The position numbers and the translations under genes are program-made. Positions 5,905 to 12,692 of a stretch of 15,155 bases of DNA are shown here, piece after piece. The notes under the pieces were generated by a model. The model was not told where the DNA came from. It was given only the letters and a program-made list of their open reading frames with translations, and made no database searches. Location of the stretch: positions 1 to 15,155 of the forward strand of contig CAZOAA010000033.1 of the NCBI GenBank assembly GCA_964577715.1. The letters run 5' to 3'. Position 1 is the first letter of the stretch. Each line of letters opens with the position of its first letter. Origin of the DNA: SUP05 sp964577715 (GTDB lineage: Bacteria > Pseudomonadota > Gammaproteobacteria > PS1 > Pseudothioglobaceae).

Positions 5905-6422
5905 TATGCTTCCCCAGTAATCTGTTCAACAGTTTTGCCACGCTTGGCGGCAACCGACTGTGGAGATGACATTGATGTCAAACCTTCAACAGTTGCACGA
6001 ACCACACTGATTGGGTTACGCGTACCATTACATTTTGCTAAGATATTATGCACACCAACAGCCTCTAATACGCTACGCATTGGACCACCGGCAATAACAC
6101 CAGTACCTTCTGATGCAGGCTGCATATAAACTTTTGCTGCACCAATATTTGATGTAATTGGGTAATGTAGCGTTCCATTTACTAACGGCACTGATTTCAT
6201 TGCTCTTCTAGCTTTATCCATGGCCTTTTGAATTGCCGCAGGTACTTCACGTGCTTTACCTGTGCCATAGCCCACTTTACCATTACCATCACCAACAACA
6301 ACGAGTGCAGAGAAGCCAAAGATACGACCACCTTTAACTACTTTGACAACACGACGAATATTGACTAGTTTTTCAATATATTCATTGTCGTCGTTATTAT
6401 TATTTTTCTTATATTCAGCCAT
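5904..6422 (-). CDS. rpsE: 30S ribosomal protein S5
   Basis: A 172-residue protein (E. coli 167). The double-stranded-RNA-binding-like N-terminal domain (about 16-85) contains RRVVKVVKGGRIFGFSALVV and the GDGNGKVGYGTGKAREVPAA block; the C-terminal domain has ASEGTGVIAGGPMRSVLEAV and NPISVVRATVEGL. S5 lines the mRNA entry channel, has helicase-linked roles and affects fidelity with S4. The first 14 residues are unusually polar, with four Asn in a row. In the spectinomycin loop, Val26 stands where E. coli has Ser22, a position linked to drug resistance. Start is ATG at 6420-6422 with AGGCG 6 bases before. The stop overlaps the rpmD ATG by one base. Confidence 0.98.
   Translation of the reverse strand: MAEYKKNNNNDDNEYIEKLVNIRRVVKVVKGGRIFGFSALVVVGDGNGKVGYGTGKAREVPAAIQKAMDKARRAMKSVPLVNGTLHYPITSNIGAAKVYMQPASEGTGVIAGGPMRSVLEAVGVHNILAKCNGTRNPISVVRATVEGLTSMSSPQSVAAKRGKTVEQITGEA
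5911..5915 (-). promoter_or_regulatory. Ribosome-binding site for the long rpmD start
   Basis: GGGGA lies 6 bases before the ATG at 5902-5904, within the last codons of rpsE. With the one-base TAATG stop/start overlap it argues that translation of L30 begins at the extension and is coupled to rpsE. Confidence 0.75.
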
Positions 6423-6447
6423 TATTGTCGCCTATTTTTATAATTTT

Positions 6448-6789
6448 TTAAAAGTCTAAACCACCATCTCTTGCTGCATCAGCCAGAGCTTTTACACGTC
6501 CATGAAACTTAAAACCAGAACGATCAAACGCCACTTTTGTAACTTTTGCTTTCTTTGCAGCTTTAGCTATTGCCTCGCCAATCTTTGTTGCTGCTGCAAT
6601 ATTACTGCCATTTTTCTCTTTTAAACTAGACGCTGAAGCTAGTGTCTTTGTGCCACAAGGACTAATAATTTGTGCATAAATATGCTGTGAACTTTTGTAC
6701 ACACACAAACGCTCAAGACCTTTCTCGGCATGCTTAGCTCTAAATTTAGTTGCTCTTCTTAAGCGAGCTTGTTTTTTAGATAGTTTCAT
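6448..6789 (-). CDS. rplR: 50S ribosomal protein L18
   Basis: A 113-residue protein (E. coli 117) with a basic N-terminus (KKQARLRRATKFRAK), RLCVYKSSQHIYAQII and the conserved C-terminal VAFDRSGFKFHGRVKALADA followed by ARDGGLDF. L18 binds 5S rRNA and, with L5, docks it to the 50S central protuberance. AAAGGT lies 8 bases before the ATG. Gaps to neighbours are 23 bases (rplF) and 25 bases (rpsE), the widest inside the spc block apart from those around rplN-rpsQ and rplE, but no convincing promoter is seen in them. Confidence 0.98.
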   Translation of the reverse strand: MKLSKKQARLRRATKFRAKHAEKGLERLCVYKSSQHIYAQIISPCGTKTLASASSLKEKNGSNIAAATKIGEAIAKAAKKAKVTKVAFDRSGFKFHGRVKALADAARDGGLDF

Positions 6790-6812
6790 ATCTTAATACC
6801 TTTTAATCTTAT

Positions 6813-7358
6813 TTATTTCTTCTTAGCTTCTTTACGGACAACATATTCATCCACATAACGAACACCTTTTCCTTTATAAGGCTCTGGCGGACGATAAGCT
6901 CTAATTTCAGCAGCTGCTTGACCTACTTTTTGTTTGTCCATACCTTTAACTACAATCTCTGTTTGTGAAGGTGTTTCAGCAGTAATTCCTTCTGGCAAAT
7001 TGTATTTAACTGGATGCGAAAAACCGAGTGTTAAATCCAGCACTTTACCCATTGCTTTTGCACGGTAACCAACACCAATTAATGATAATTTCTTTTCCCA
7101 ACCTTCAGAAACGCCTTGGATCAAATTAGCTGTATTGGCTCTTGCAGTACCCGCTTGTGCCCATGCTTTCTTTTCGTCTTTTTTATCAACTTTGGCAATA
7201 TCAAATGTCAATACATTTTCTGCAGTGCTAACCACTACTACTGAATTAACCTCCATCTGCATTTGACCTAATTTACCCTTGGCTGTCATGGTAGAACCAT
7301 TTAACGAAACTTCAACGCCAGCTGGGATTTCGATTGGTGCTTTTGCAACTCTAGACAT
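6813..7358 (-). CDS. rplF: 50S ribosomal protein L6
   Basis: A 181-residue protein (E. coli 177) starting MSRVAKAPIEIPAGVEV, with two L6 alpha/beta repeats (about 10-85 and 90-170). The second shows KLSLIGVGYRAKAMGKVLDL, LGFSHPVKYNLPEGI and the RAYRPPEPYKGKGVRYVDE block followed by a Lys-rich tail. L6 lies at the base of the factor-binding stalk next to the sarcin-ricin loop, so it acts where EF-Tu and EF-G bind. TTGGAG, at 7 bases, is the ribosome-binding site. It starts 14 bases after rpsH. Confidence 0.98.
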   Translation of the reverse strand: MSRVAKAPIEIPAGVEVSLNGSTMTAKGKLGQMQMEVNSVVVVSTAENVLTFDIAKVDKKDEKKAWAQAGTARANTANLIQGVSEGWEKKLSLIGVGYRAKAMGKVLDLTLGFSHPVKYNLPEGITAETPSQTEIVVKGMDKQKVGQAAAEIRAYRPPEPYKGKGVRYVDEYVVRKEAKKK

Positions 7359-7372
7359 TTTATAACTCCAAT

Positions 7373-7768
7373 TTAAGAGATGCTACACAAAACTTCACCG
7401 CCAACATTTTCAGAGGCTGCGTTTTGTCCAGTCATCACACCTTTAGGTGTTGAAATAATTACAATGCCTAGCCCGTTCATCACACTTGGCATTTCAGTAC
7501 TTTTTGCATATACGCGTAAACTTGGCTTTGAAACTCTTTCTAAAGAATCAATCACCGGTTTATCATCAAAATACTTTAATTTAATTGTTAATGTTTTAGT
7601 GGCTGCTTCACCATCTACACTAAAAGACTCAATATAGCCTTCTTGCTGCATTACGCTGGCAATAGCAGATTTTAAATTTGACGCTGGAATACCGACTTCT
7701 TTTTTATTAACTGCGTGCGCATTACGAATGCGAGTTAACATATCAGCAATTGGATCAGACATACTCAT
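7373..7768 (-). CDS. rpsH: 30S ribosomal protein S8
   Basis: A 131-residue protein (E. coli 130) starting MSMSDPIADMLTRIRNAHAV and ending with the conserved GGEVLCSIS region, which includes the rRNA-contacting C-terminal domain (about 75-131, with LRVYAKSTEMP and GLGIVIISTPKGVMT). S8 is a primary 16S binder (helix 21) and in E. coli represses the spc operon from a site at the rplX-rplE junction. I looked at that junction here and could not identify a helix-21 mimic by eye. The start has the best ribosome-binding site of the window (AGGAGG), overlapping the rpsN stop. Confidence 0.98.
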   Translation of the reverse strand: MSMSDPIADMLTRIRNAHAVNKKEVGIPASNLKSAIASVMQQEGYIESFSVDGEAATKTLTIKLKYFDDKPVIDSLERVSKPSLRVYAKSTEMPSVMNGLGIVIISTPKGVMTGQNAASENVGGEVLCSIS

Positions 7769-7776
7769 ATTATTTT

Positions 7777-7782
7777 CCTCCT
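7777..7782 (-). promoter_or_regulatory. Perfect AGGAGG ribosome-binding site of rpsH
   Basis: AGGAGG is a full match to the anti-Shine-Dalgarno. It lies 8 bases before the ATG at 7766-7768 and overlaps the rpsN TAG stop (7781-7783), so ribosomes ending rpsN can pass directly to rpsH. It is stronger than most sites in this window, which use AAGGA or AGGT. Confidence 0.8.
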
Positions 7783-8086
7783 ACCAACTTGCTTTAGATA
7801 AACCAGGAACCTCACCATTCATGGTGCGCTCTCTTAATTTTGTTCTCGCTAGACCAAACTTGCGATAAACACCATGTGGACGACCTGTTAAACCGCAACG
7901 AGAACGTTGACGTGTAGGCGATGCATCACGTGGTAGTGCTTGCAACTTAATCGTTGCTTGGAAACGCTCTTCATCAGAAGAGTGTACACTTTTAATAATT
8001 TTTTTTAACTCAAGGCGCTTAGTACGGTATTTTTCAACCAGCTTTGCACGCTTGATATCTCTATTAATCATAGACTTTTTAGCCAT
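7781..8086 (-). CDS. rpsN: 30S ribosomal protein S14 (long, zinc-free form)
   Basis: A 101-residue protein, equal to E. coli S14, starting MAKKSMINRDIKRAKLVEKY and ending GEVPGLSKASW. The LPRDASPTRQRSRCGLTGRP segment carries one Cys only, so this is the C- form without a CxxC zinc cluster. S14 is placed in the 30S head near the decoding side. The frame is open further upstream, into rplE, but the ATG at 8084-8086 gives the family start and has AAGGA (8095-8099) 8 bases before it, inside the last codons of rplE. Only one base separates it from the rplE stop. Confidence 0.98.
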   Translation of the reverse strand: MAKKSMINRDIKRAKLVEKYRTKRLELKKIIKSVHSSDEERFQATIKLQALPRDASPTRQRSRCGLTGRPHGVYRKFGLARTKLRERTMNGEVPGLSKASW

Positions 8087-8087
8087 C

Positions 8088-8630
8088 TTACTTATCCTTA
8101 AATGGGAAATTAAACATTGCCAATAGTTTCTTAGCGTCTTCATCACTTTGTGCACTGGTAGTAATAGCAATATCCATACCACGCACTCTAGTTACTTTTT
8201 CAAAATCAATCTCAGGGAATACAATTTGCTCTGTTAGACCCATGTTGTAGTTACCACGACCATCAAAGGCAGTCGGCTTTAAACCACGAAAATCACGGAT
8301 ACGAGGAATTGCAATATTCACCAAACGATCTAAAAATTCATACATTTTTTCTTTACGCAGAGTTACCTTACAACCAATTGGGTTGCCTTCTCTTAACTTA
8401 AAACTTGCCACTGATTTACGCGCATTACAAGTCATTGGTTTTTGACCAGAGATAAGACTCATCTCTTCTAGCGCACTTTGCAATATTTTTTTATCGCCTA
8501 AAGCACTGCCCAAACCCATATTAATGGTAATTTTTTCAACCCTTGGCACTGCCATTGGATTTTTCATACCAAGCTCTTTTTGTAGAGTAGGTAGAATTTC
8601 TGTTTTATATTGTTCTTGTAATCTAGACAC
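8088..8630 (-). CDS. rplE: 50S ribosomal protein L5 (GTG start)
   Basis: A 180-residue protein (E. coli 179) with VPRVEKITINMGLGSALGDK, KPMTCNARKSVASFKLREG, the PRIRDFRGLKPTAFDGRGNY block and VRGMDIAITTSAQSDEDAK. L5 binds 5S rRNA and forms bridge B1b with S13 at the top of the ribosome. The start is GTG at 8628-8630, giving MSRLQEQYK in line with the E. coli MAKLHDYYK start; AAGGA (8640-8644) lies 9 bases before. It is the only gene in the window whose chosen start is not ATG, and the 21-base gap after rplX is where S8 regulation acts in E. coli. Confidence 0.97.
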   Translation of the reverse strand: MSRLQEQYKTEILPTLQKELGMKNPMAVPRVEKITINMGLGSALGDKKILQSALEEMSLISGQKPMTCNARKSVASFKLREGNPIGCKVTLRKEKMYEFLDRLVNIAIPRIRDFRGLKPTAFDGRGNYNMGLTEQIVFPEIDFEKVTRVRGMDIAITTSAQSDEDAKKLLAMFNFPFKDK

Positions 8631-8651
8631 GTTTATTTTTCCTTAACTTGC

Positions 8652-8963
8652 TCAAACGATTGCTTCGCCGTTTGATTTAAAAAATCTTTCTTTATTGCCT
8701 TCTTTGTCAGTACGCACACCAACTCTATCTGCTTTTTTTGTTTTTGCGTTATAAATCGCTACATTTGAAATTGCTAAAGGCATTTCAGTATCTGTGATTC
8801 CACCTGTTACACCAGCGTTTGGGTTTGGACGAACATGCTTTTTAGCAAGATTTAAACCTTCAACAATAACCTTAGAATTTAATACTTTAGTAACCGTACC
8901 TGTAGAGCCTTTATCTTTTCCAGCGATGATAATAATTTCATCATTTTGTTTAATCTTTTGCAT
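8652..8963 (-). CDS. rplX: 50S ribosomal protein L24
   Basis: A 103-residue protein (E. coli 104). The KOW motif is at about residues 4-30 (NDEIIIIAGKDKGSTGTVTK), followed by VEGLNLAKKHVRPN and the C-terminal KADRVGVRTDKEGNKERFFK. L24 starts 50S assembly by binding the 5' part of 23S rRNA and lies near the tunnel exit. Its ATG overlaps the rplN stop by one base (TAATG), with GAGGT 6 bases before, so the two should be translationally coupled. It ends with TGA. Confidence 0.98.
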   Translation of the reverse strand: MQKIKQNDEIIIIAGKDKGSTGTVTKVLNSKVIVEGLNLAKKHVRPNPNAGVTGGITDTEMPLAISNVAIYNAKTKKADRVGVRTDKEGNKERFFKSNGEAIV

Positions 8964-9331
8964 TACAGTACCTCTGGTGCCAATGAAACAATTTTCATAA
9001 ATTGTGCAGAGCGTAATTCACGAGTTACTGGGCCAAAAATACGTGTTCCCACTGGCTCAAGCTTAGTATTCAAAAGTACCACGGCATTACCATCAAAGCG
9101 AATACGTGAACCGTCAGCACGACGCACACCATGCGCACTACGCACAACAACTGCATCATATACATCGCCTTTTTTTACTTTTCCACGTGGCGCAGCCTCT
9201 TTAATACTTACCTTAATCACATCACCGATATTGGCATATCGACGCTTAGATCCGCCCAATACTTTAATACACATTGCCTTAACACCGCCACTGTTATCAG
9301 CGATATGAAGTTTTGTTTGCATTTGAATCAT
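8963..9331 (-). CDS. rplN: 50S ribosomal protein L14
   Basis: A 122-residue protein (E. coli 123) starting MIQMQTKLHIADNSGG, with MCIKVLGGSKRRYANIGDVI, IKEAAPRGKVKKGDVYDAVV and the end FGPVTRELRSAQFMKIVSLA. L14 is a small beta-barrel on the subunit interface that forms bridges to 16S helix 14 and is the docking site of the silencing factor RsfS. It is traditionally the first gene of the spc operon. Here the gap from rpsQ is just 28 bases, so it is probably reached by read-through from the S10 genes. Confidence 0.98.
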   Translation of the reverse strand: MIQMQTKLHIADNSGGVKAMCIKVLGGSKRRYANIGDVIKVSIKEAAPRGKVKKGDVYDAVVVRSAHGVRRADGSRIRFDGNAVVLLNTKLEPVGTRIFGPVTRELRSAQFMKIVSLAPEVL

Positions 9332-9359
9332 GTCTTATTCTCTTTTAATATGCTATTAA

Positions 9360-9626
9360 TTAATCAATTGCAACTGATTTCTCAACTACTTCTAATAATG
9401 CCCAATGTTTAGTTTTAGAAAATGGTTTTGCTTCCACCACTTTAACTGTATCACCTAAACCACATTCATTTTTTTCATCATGTGCATGAACCTTAGTACT
9501 ACGCTTGATGTACTTTTTATAAATCGGGTGTCTAACCTTGCGCTCGATTTCAACGGCAATCGTTTTATCACGATTACTACTTACTACCTTGCCTGTTAAT
9601 ACGCGCTCTACTCTTGATTCACTCAT
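9360..9626 (-). CDS. rpsQ: 30S ribosomal protein S17
   Basis: An 88-residue protein (E. coli 84) with the OB-fold signature: RVLTGKVVSSNRDKTIAVEI, then RKVRHPIYKKYIKRSTKVHA and the loop DEKNECGLGDTVKVVEAKP. S17 binds 16S helices 7 and 11 early in 30S assembly. The start overlaps the rpmC stop by four bases (ATGA), a sign of coupled translation. It is the last gene of the S10 block. Confidence 0.98.
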   Translation of the reverse strand: MSESRVERVLTGKVVSSNRDKTIAVEIERKVRHPIYKKYIKRSTKVHAHDEKNECGLGDTVKVVEAKPFSKTKHWALLEVVEKSVAID

Positions 9627-9811
9627 GCTTGTTTCTCTTTTAAAATTGTTTTAACTTGTGCAATCGATTTTTTAGTTTTACCTAATTTTGATGAATCAGC
9701 TAATTGAGCAGTTTTGTGTTGCATGCGCAATTCAAAGTGCTCCTTCAAAAGATCCATTAATGTTTGATTAAGTGCCGAGACATCTTGATCTCTTAATGCT
9801 TTAATATCCAT
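9623..9811 (-). CDS. rpmC: 50S ribosomal protein L29
   Basis: A 62-residue protein (E. coli 63) predicted as two antiparallel helices: MDIKALRDQDVSALNQTLMD through about residue 35, and KLGKTKKSIAQVKTILKEKQ at the end. The LFELR-type core appears as HFELRMQHKTAQL. L29 is at the tunnel exit and helps form the docking site of trigger factor and SRP with L23. Its ATG overlaps the rplP stop by one base (TAATG), with AAAGGA 10 bases before; its stop overlaps rpsQ by four bases. Confidence 0.97.
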   Translation of the reverse strand: MDIKALRDQDVSALNQTLMDLLKEHFELRMQHKTAQLADSSKLGKTKKSIAQVKTILKEKQA

Positions 9812-10221
9812 TACATTGCCGTCCTTTTAATAACTGTTGTTTTTACTGGTAATTTAGCTGTCGCCAAAGCAAACGCTTCTCTTGCAACGGTTTCATCAAC
9901 ACCTTGCATCTCGAATAACATCTGACCAGGCTTAATTTGAGCTACCCAATATTCAACACTACCTTTACCTTTACCCATACGTACTTCTAATGGTTTTTTA
10001 GTAATTGGCTTATCTGGAAATACACGAATCCAAATTTTTCCTTGACGTTTAACATGACGTGTCATTGCACGACGAGCCGACTCAATTTGTCTAGCTGTCA
10101 TACGACATCTACCAGATGCTTGCAAACCGATTTCACCAAAACTAACCTTGTGACCAGCAGCTAGACCGCGATTACGGCCTTTCATCATTTTTCTATATTT
10201 TGTACGTTTAGGTTGTAACAT
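9811..10221 (-). CDS. rplP: 50S ribosomal protein L16
   Basis: A 136-residue protein, the same length as E. coli L16, starting MLQPKRTKYRKMMKGRNRGL, with FGEIGLQASGRCRMTARQIE and the loop VRMGKGKGSVEYWVA. Arg81 in that loop is the residue hydroxylated in E. coli by the oxygenase RoxA (YcfD); it is conserved here, but the modification cannot be seen from DNA. L16 helps organise the peptidyl-transferase centre and the A-site tRNA elbow. The AAAGGA site, 8 bases before the ATG, overlaps the rpsC stop codon. Confidence 0.98.
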   Translation of the reverse strand: MLQPKRTKYRKMMKGRNRGLAAGHKVSFGEIGLQASGRCRMTARQIESARRAMTRHVKRQGKIWIRVFPDKPITKKPLEVRMGKGKGSVEYWVAQIKPGQMLFEMQGVDETVAREAFALATAKLPVKTTVIKRTAM

Positions 10222-10233
10222 TTTAAGTATCCT

Positions 10234-10926
10234 TTACTTCTTTCCTAGTTGATTAGTCGCCCCACGACGAGCAACCTCATCTAATGTTCCTTTTTTATGG
10301 TCTAGAATTTCACCTTTGAAAATCCAAACTTTAATGCCAATCACGCCATATTGCGTATTTGCACCATAGTGAGCGTAGTCAACATCTGCTCTAAAAGTAT
10401 GTAATGGCACACGACCTTCACGATACCACTCAGATCGTGCAATTTCTGCACCGTTTAATCGACCACTTACCATAACTTTAATGCCCTGAGCGCCAAGACG
10501 AGTTGCATTGCCTAATACGCGTTTAACCGCACGACGATACATAACACGCTTTTCTAATTGTTGAGCAATATTCTCAGCAACAAGACGTGAATCAAGCTCT
10601 GGTTTTTTAATTTCTTCAATATTAATGTGCACCGGAATGCCTATCATATTTGAAACAGTTGACTTTAACTGTTCAATATCTGCACCTTTTTTACCAATAA
10701 CAATACCTGGACGTGCCGTATGAATTGTTACCTTGGCATTACTTGCTAAACGTTCAATCTGAATACGACTCACAGAAGCAGACTTTAGCTTTTCAAATAA
10801 AAAATCTCTAACTTCGATATCAGATAATAAATAATCAGAATAATCTTGAGAATTGGCATACCACTTGGAATCCCAATCTCTAATAATGCCTAATCTAATA
10901 CCTTTTGGATTTACTTTTTGACCCAT
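10234..10926 (-). CDS. rpsC: 30S ribosomal protein S3
   Basis: A 230-residue protein (E. coli 233) starting MGQKVNPKGIRLGIIRDWDS. A type II KH domain lies at about 45-110 with the GKKG loop at 78-81, and a C-terminal domain carries GAQGIKVMVSGRLNGAEIAR and SEWYREGRVPLHTFRADVDY. S3 forms the mRNA entry tunnel with S4 and S5 and contributes to ribosome helicase activity. AGGT lies 5 bases before the ATG, and the gene starts 7 bases after rplV. Confidence 0.98.
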   Translation of the reverse strand: MGQKVNPKGIRLGIIRDWDSKWYANSQDYSDYLLSDIEVRDFLFEKLKSASVSRIQIERLASNAKVTIHTARPGIVIGKKGADIEQLKSTVSNMIGIPVHINIEEIKKPELDSRLVAENIAQQLEKRVMYRRAVKRVLGNATRLGAQGIKVMVSGRLNGAEIARSEWYREGRVPLHTFRADVDYAHYGANTQYGVIGIKVWIFKGEILDHKKGTLDEVARRGATNQLGKK

Positions 10927-10933
10927 ATTAAAC

Positions 10934-11266
10934 CTACTTGCTTACGCCAACTGTAATGTGGCTTGTTCTTTTTAAAATTCGATTCGCTCTACCTTTTGCT
11001 CTAGGGCGTATTCTTTTCATTGTTGAACCTTCATCAATATAAACACTACTTACTTTTAACTCATCAATATCTAAACCATCATTATGCTCAGCGTTTGAAA
11101 TCGCAGAATTAAGTACTTTTCTAACTAATACAGATGCCTTCTTATTGCTAAACGATAAAATATTTAACGCCTCTTCAACTGGCTTAAGGCGAATTTGATC
11201 TGCCACTAACCTAGCCTTGAAAGCTGATGTTTTTGCGTATTTATGTACTGCCTTTACTTCTTTCAT
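10934..11266 (-). CDS. rplV: 50S ribosomal protein L22
   Basis: A 110-residue protein, the E. coli length, with YAKTSAFKARLVADQIR, NAEHNDGLDIDELKV and the beta-hairpin loop STMKRIRPRAKGRANRILKR (about 81-100), which lines the nascent-chain tunnel and is the site of macrolide-resistance changes. It ends TSHITVGVSK. The frame can be read two codons earlier from a TTG at 11270-11272, but the ATG at 11264-11266 has AGGTG 8 bases before it whereas the TTG would have only 2. The gene follows rpsS after 17 bases. Confidence 0.97.
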   Translation of the reverse strand: MKEVKAVHKYAKTSAFKARLVADQIRLKPVEEALNILSFSNKKASVLVRKVLNSAISNAEHNDGLDIDELKVSSVYIDEGSTMKRIRPRAKGRANRILKRTSHITVGVSK

Positions 11267-11274
11267 TATCAATT

Positions 11275-11279
11275 CACCT
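11275..11279 (-). promoter_or_regulatory. Ribosome-binding site deciding the rplV start
   Basis: AGGTG is 8 bases before the ATG at 11264-11266 and only 2 bases before the competing TTG at 11270-11272. This rules in favour of the ATG and a 110-residue L22. Confidence 0.75.
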
Positions 11280-11283
11280 ATAT

Positions 11284-11553
11284 TTACACTTTGCGATCAC
11301 CAGAGTGACCTTTAAAAGTACGAGTAACAGCAAATTCGCCTAACTTGTGACCAATCATATTTTCATTAACAGACACAGGAACATGGGCTCTACCGTTATG
11401 AACTGCAATCGTTAAGCCAATCATTTCTGGCACAACAACTGAGCGACGAGACCAAGTTTTAATTGGTTTTCTATCGTTATTTTCCTGAGCAGTTAACACT
11501 TTTTTTATTAAGTGCTCGTCAACAAACGGTCCTTTTCTTAATGATCTAGCCAT
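11284..11553 (-). CDS. rpsS: 30S ribosomal protein S19
   Basis: An 89-residue protein (E. coli 92) starting MARSLRKGPFVDEHLIKKV, with IKTWSRRSVVVPEMIGLTIA and the close VNENMIGHKLGEFAVTRTF followed by KGHSGDRKV. S19 pairs with S13 in the 30S head and contacts the A-site finger of 23S rRNA. The ATG at 11551-11553 is preceded by AAGGGT, at a rather short spacing of 4 bases. It starts 8 bases after rplB. Confidence 0.98.
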   Translation of the reverse strand: MARSLRKGPFVDEHLIKKVLTAQENNDRKPIKTWSRRSVVVPEMIGLTIAVHNGRAHVPVSVNENMIGHKLGEFAVTRTFKGHSGDRKV

Positions 11554-11561
11554 GATTACCC

Positions 11562-12389
11562 TTATTTATTTCTACGACGTACGATAAGCTTATCAGTACG
11601 TTTATTACTACGTGTTTTATAACCCTTAGTTGGTGTACCCCAAGGTGAAACTGGGTGACGACCACCACTTGTTTTACCTTCACCACCACCATGTGGGTGA
11701 TCTACTGGATTCATCACAACACCACGAACAGTAGGTCTAACACCTCTCCAACGTGTTGCACCAGCTTTACCTAATTTTCTTAAACTGTGCTCTTTCTTAG
11801 ATACTTCACCAATCGTTGCACGACATTCAGCCAATACTTTACGCACTTCACCAGAACGTAATCTTAATGTAACGTAAGTACCTTCTTTTGCAATTAGCTG
11901 CGCTGAAGTACCTGCACTACGTGCCATTTGCGCGCCTTTACCTGGCTTAAGTTCAATACAATGAATAACACTACCTAAAGGAATGTTTGCACATGGCATA
12001 ACATTACCCGGTGCAATTGCAACTGAATTACCAGAAACAACTGTATCGCCAGCTTTTAAACCATTTGGAGCAATAATATAAGTGCGCTCACCATCTGCAT
12101 ATAAAACTAGGGCAATATTAGCACTACGATTAGGATCATATTCAATACGCTCAACTGTTGCAGTGATATCATCTTTGTTACGTTTAAAATCAATCGCTCT
12201 ATAACGACGCTTATGGCCACCGCCTTTGTGGCGTATAGTAATCTTACCGCGATTATTACGACCATGTATTCTGTTTTTACTTTCAGTTAATGGTGCATAA
12301 GGTGCACCCTTATGTAGATCCTTATCTACAACACTAACAACAAATCTTCTGCCAGGTGAGGTTGGTTTTCTTTTAATTACTTGTGCCAT
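11562..12389 (-). CDS. rplB: 50S ribosomal protein L2
   Basis: A 275-residue protein (E. coli 273). An OB-like domain (about 40-120, with RNNRGKITIRHKGGGHKRRY) is followed by an SH3-like domain (about 125-200, with GAQMARSAGTSAQLIAKEGT). The C-terminal MNPVDHPHGGGEGKTSGGRH segment holds the conserved His at 231, the equivalent of the E. coli His229 region needed for full activity. L2 is one of the most conserved 50S proteins and helps join the subunits and shape the peptidyl-transferase centre. It begins 12 bases after rplW, with AGAGAG as the likely ribosome-binding site. Confidence 0.98.
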   Translation of the reverse strand: MAQVIKRKPTSPGRRFVVSVVDKDLHKGAPYAPLTESKNRIHGRNNRGKITIRHKGGGHKRRYRAIDFKRNKDDITATVERIEYDPNRSANIALVLYADGERTYIIAPNGLKAGDTVVSGNSVAIAPGNVMPCANIPLGSVIHCIELKPGKGAQMARSAGTSAQLIAKEGTYVTLRLRSGEVRKVLAECRATIGEVSKKEHSLRKLGKAGATRWRGVRPTVRGVVMNPVDHPHGGGEGKTSGGRHPVSPWGTPTKGYKTRSNKRTDKLIVRRRNK

Positions 12390-12401
12390 AATATCTCTCT
12401 T

Positions 12402-12692
12402 TTAAGATGCGCTAACGTCAATCATTTGGCCTTCAGACACTTTTACCATTGCCTTTTTCCAATTTACACGACGACCAACTTTGCCTTTAAAAATCTTTTT
12501 CTTGCCTTTAACCATTGAGGTTGTAACTGCTTCAACATTAACACCAAACAATGATTCAACAGCAGCTTTAATTTCTTTTTTATTGCTATCAGTGCGCACT
12601 TTAAATGCATATTGATTATGCGCTGATAACATGGTTGTCTTCTCAGAAACAATAGGCGCTAGTAAGGTTTTTAATACTTTTTCTTGATTCAT
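12402..12692 (-). CDS. rplW: 50S ribosomal protein L23
   Basis: A 96-residue protein (E. coli 100) with LLAPIVSEKTTMLSAHNQYA, VRTDSNKKEIKAAVESLFGV and VNVEAVTTSMVKGKKKIFKG followed by GRRVNWKKAMVKV. L23 lies at the polypeptide exit and is the main docking point for trigger factor and SRP. Its ATG overlaps the rplD stop by four bases (ATGA) and GAGG lies 7 bases before it in the last rplD codons. The downstream gap to rplB is 12 bases. Confidence 0.98.
   Translation of the reverse strand: MNQEKVLKTLLAPIVSEKTTMLSAHNQYAFKVRTDSNKKEIKAAVESLFGVNVEAVTTSMVKGKKKIFKGKVGRRVNWKKAMVKVSEGQMIDVSAS

Noticed and set aside
5678..5920. Plus-strand open frame rich in Ala, Phe and Gly, resembling a membrane protein
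   Set aside because: It is the antisense reading of the Lys/Ala repeats of rpmD; AAA and GCT codons read in reverse give Phe and Ala. It has no independent support.
6423..6447. TATAAA in the rplR-rpsE gap as an internal promoter
   Set aside because: No acceptable -35 box lies 16-18 bases upstream, and such words are common by chance in AT-rich sequence.
8087..8182. An upstream start for rpsN reaching into rplE
   Set aside because: These extra residues are the rplE coding sequence in another frame; the ATG at 8084-8086 matches S14 exactly and has its own ribosome-binding site.
9345..9373. A spc-type promoter before rplN (TTGCAA, 17 bases, TATTAA)
   Set aside because: Each box matches only four of six positions, and transcription would start about 7 bases before the rplN ATG, leaving no ribosome-binding site on the RNA.
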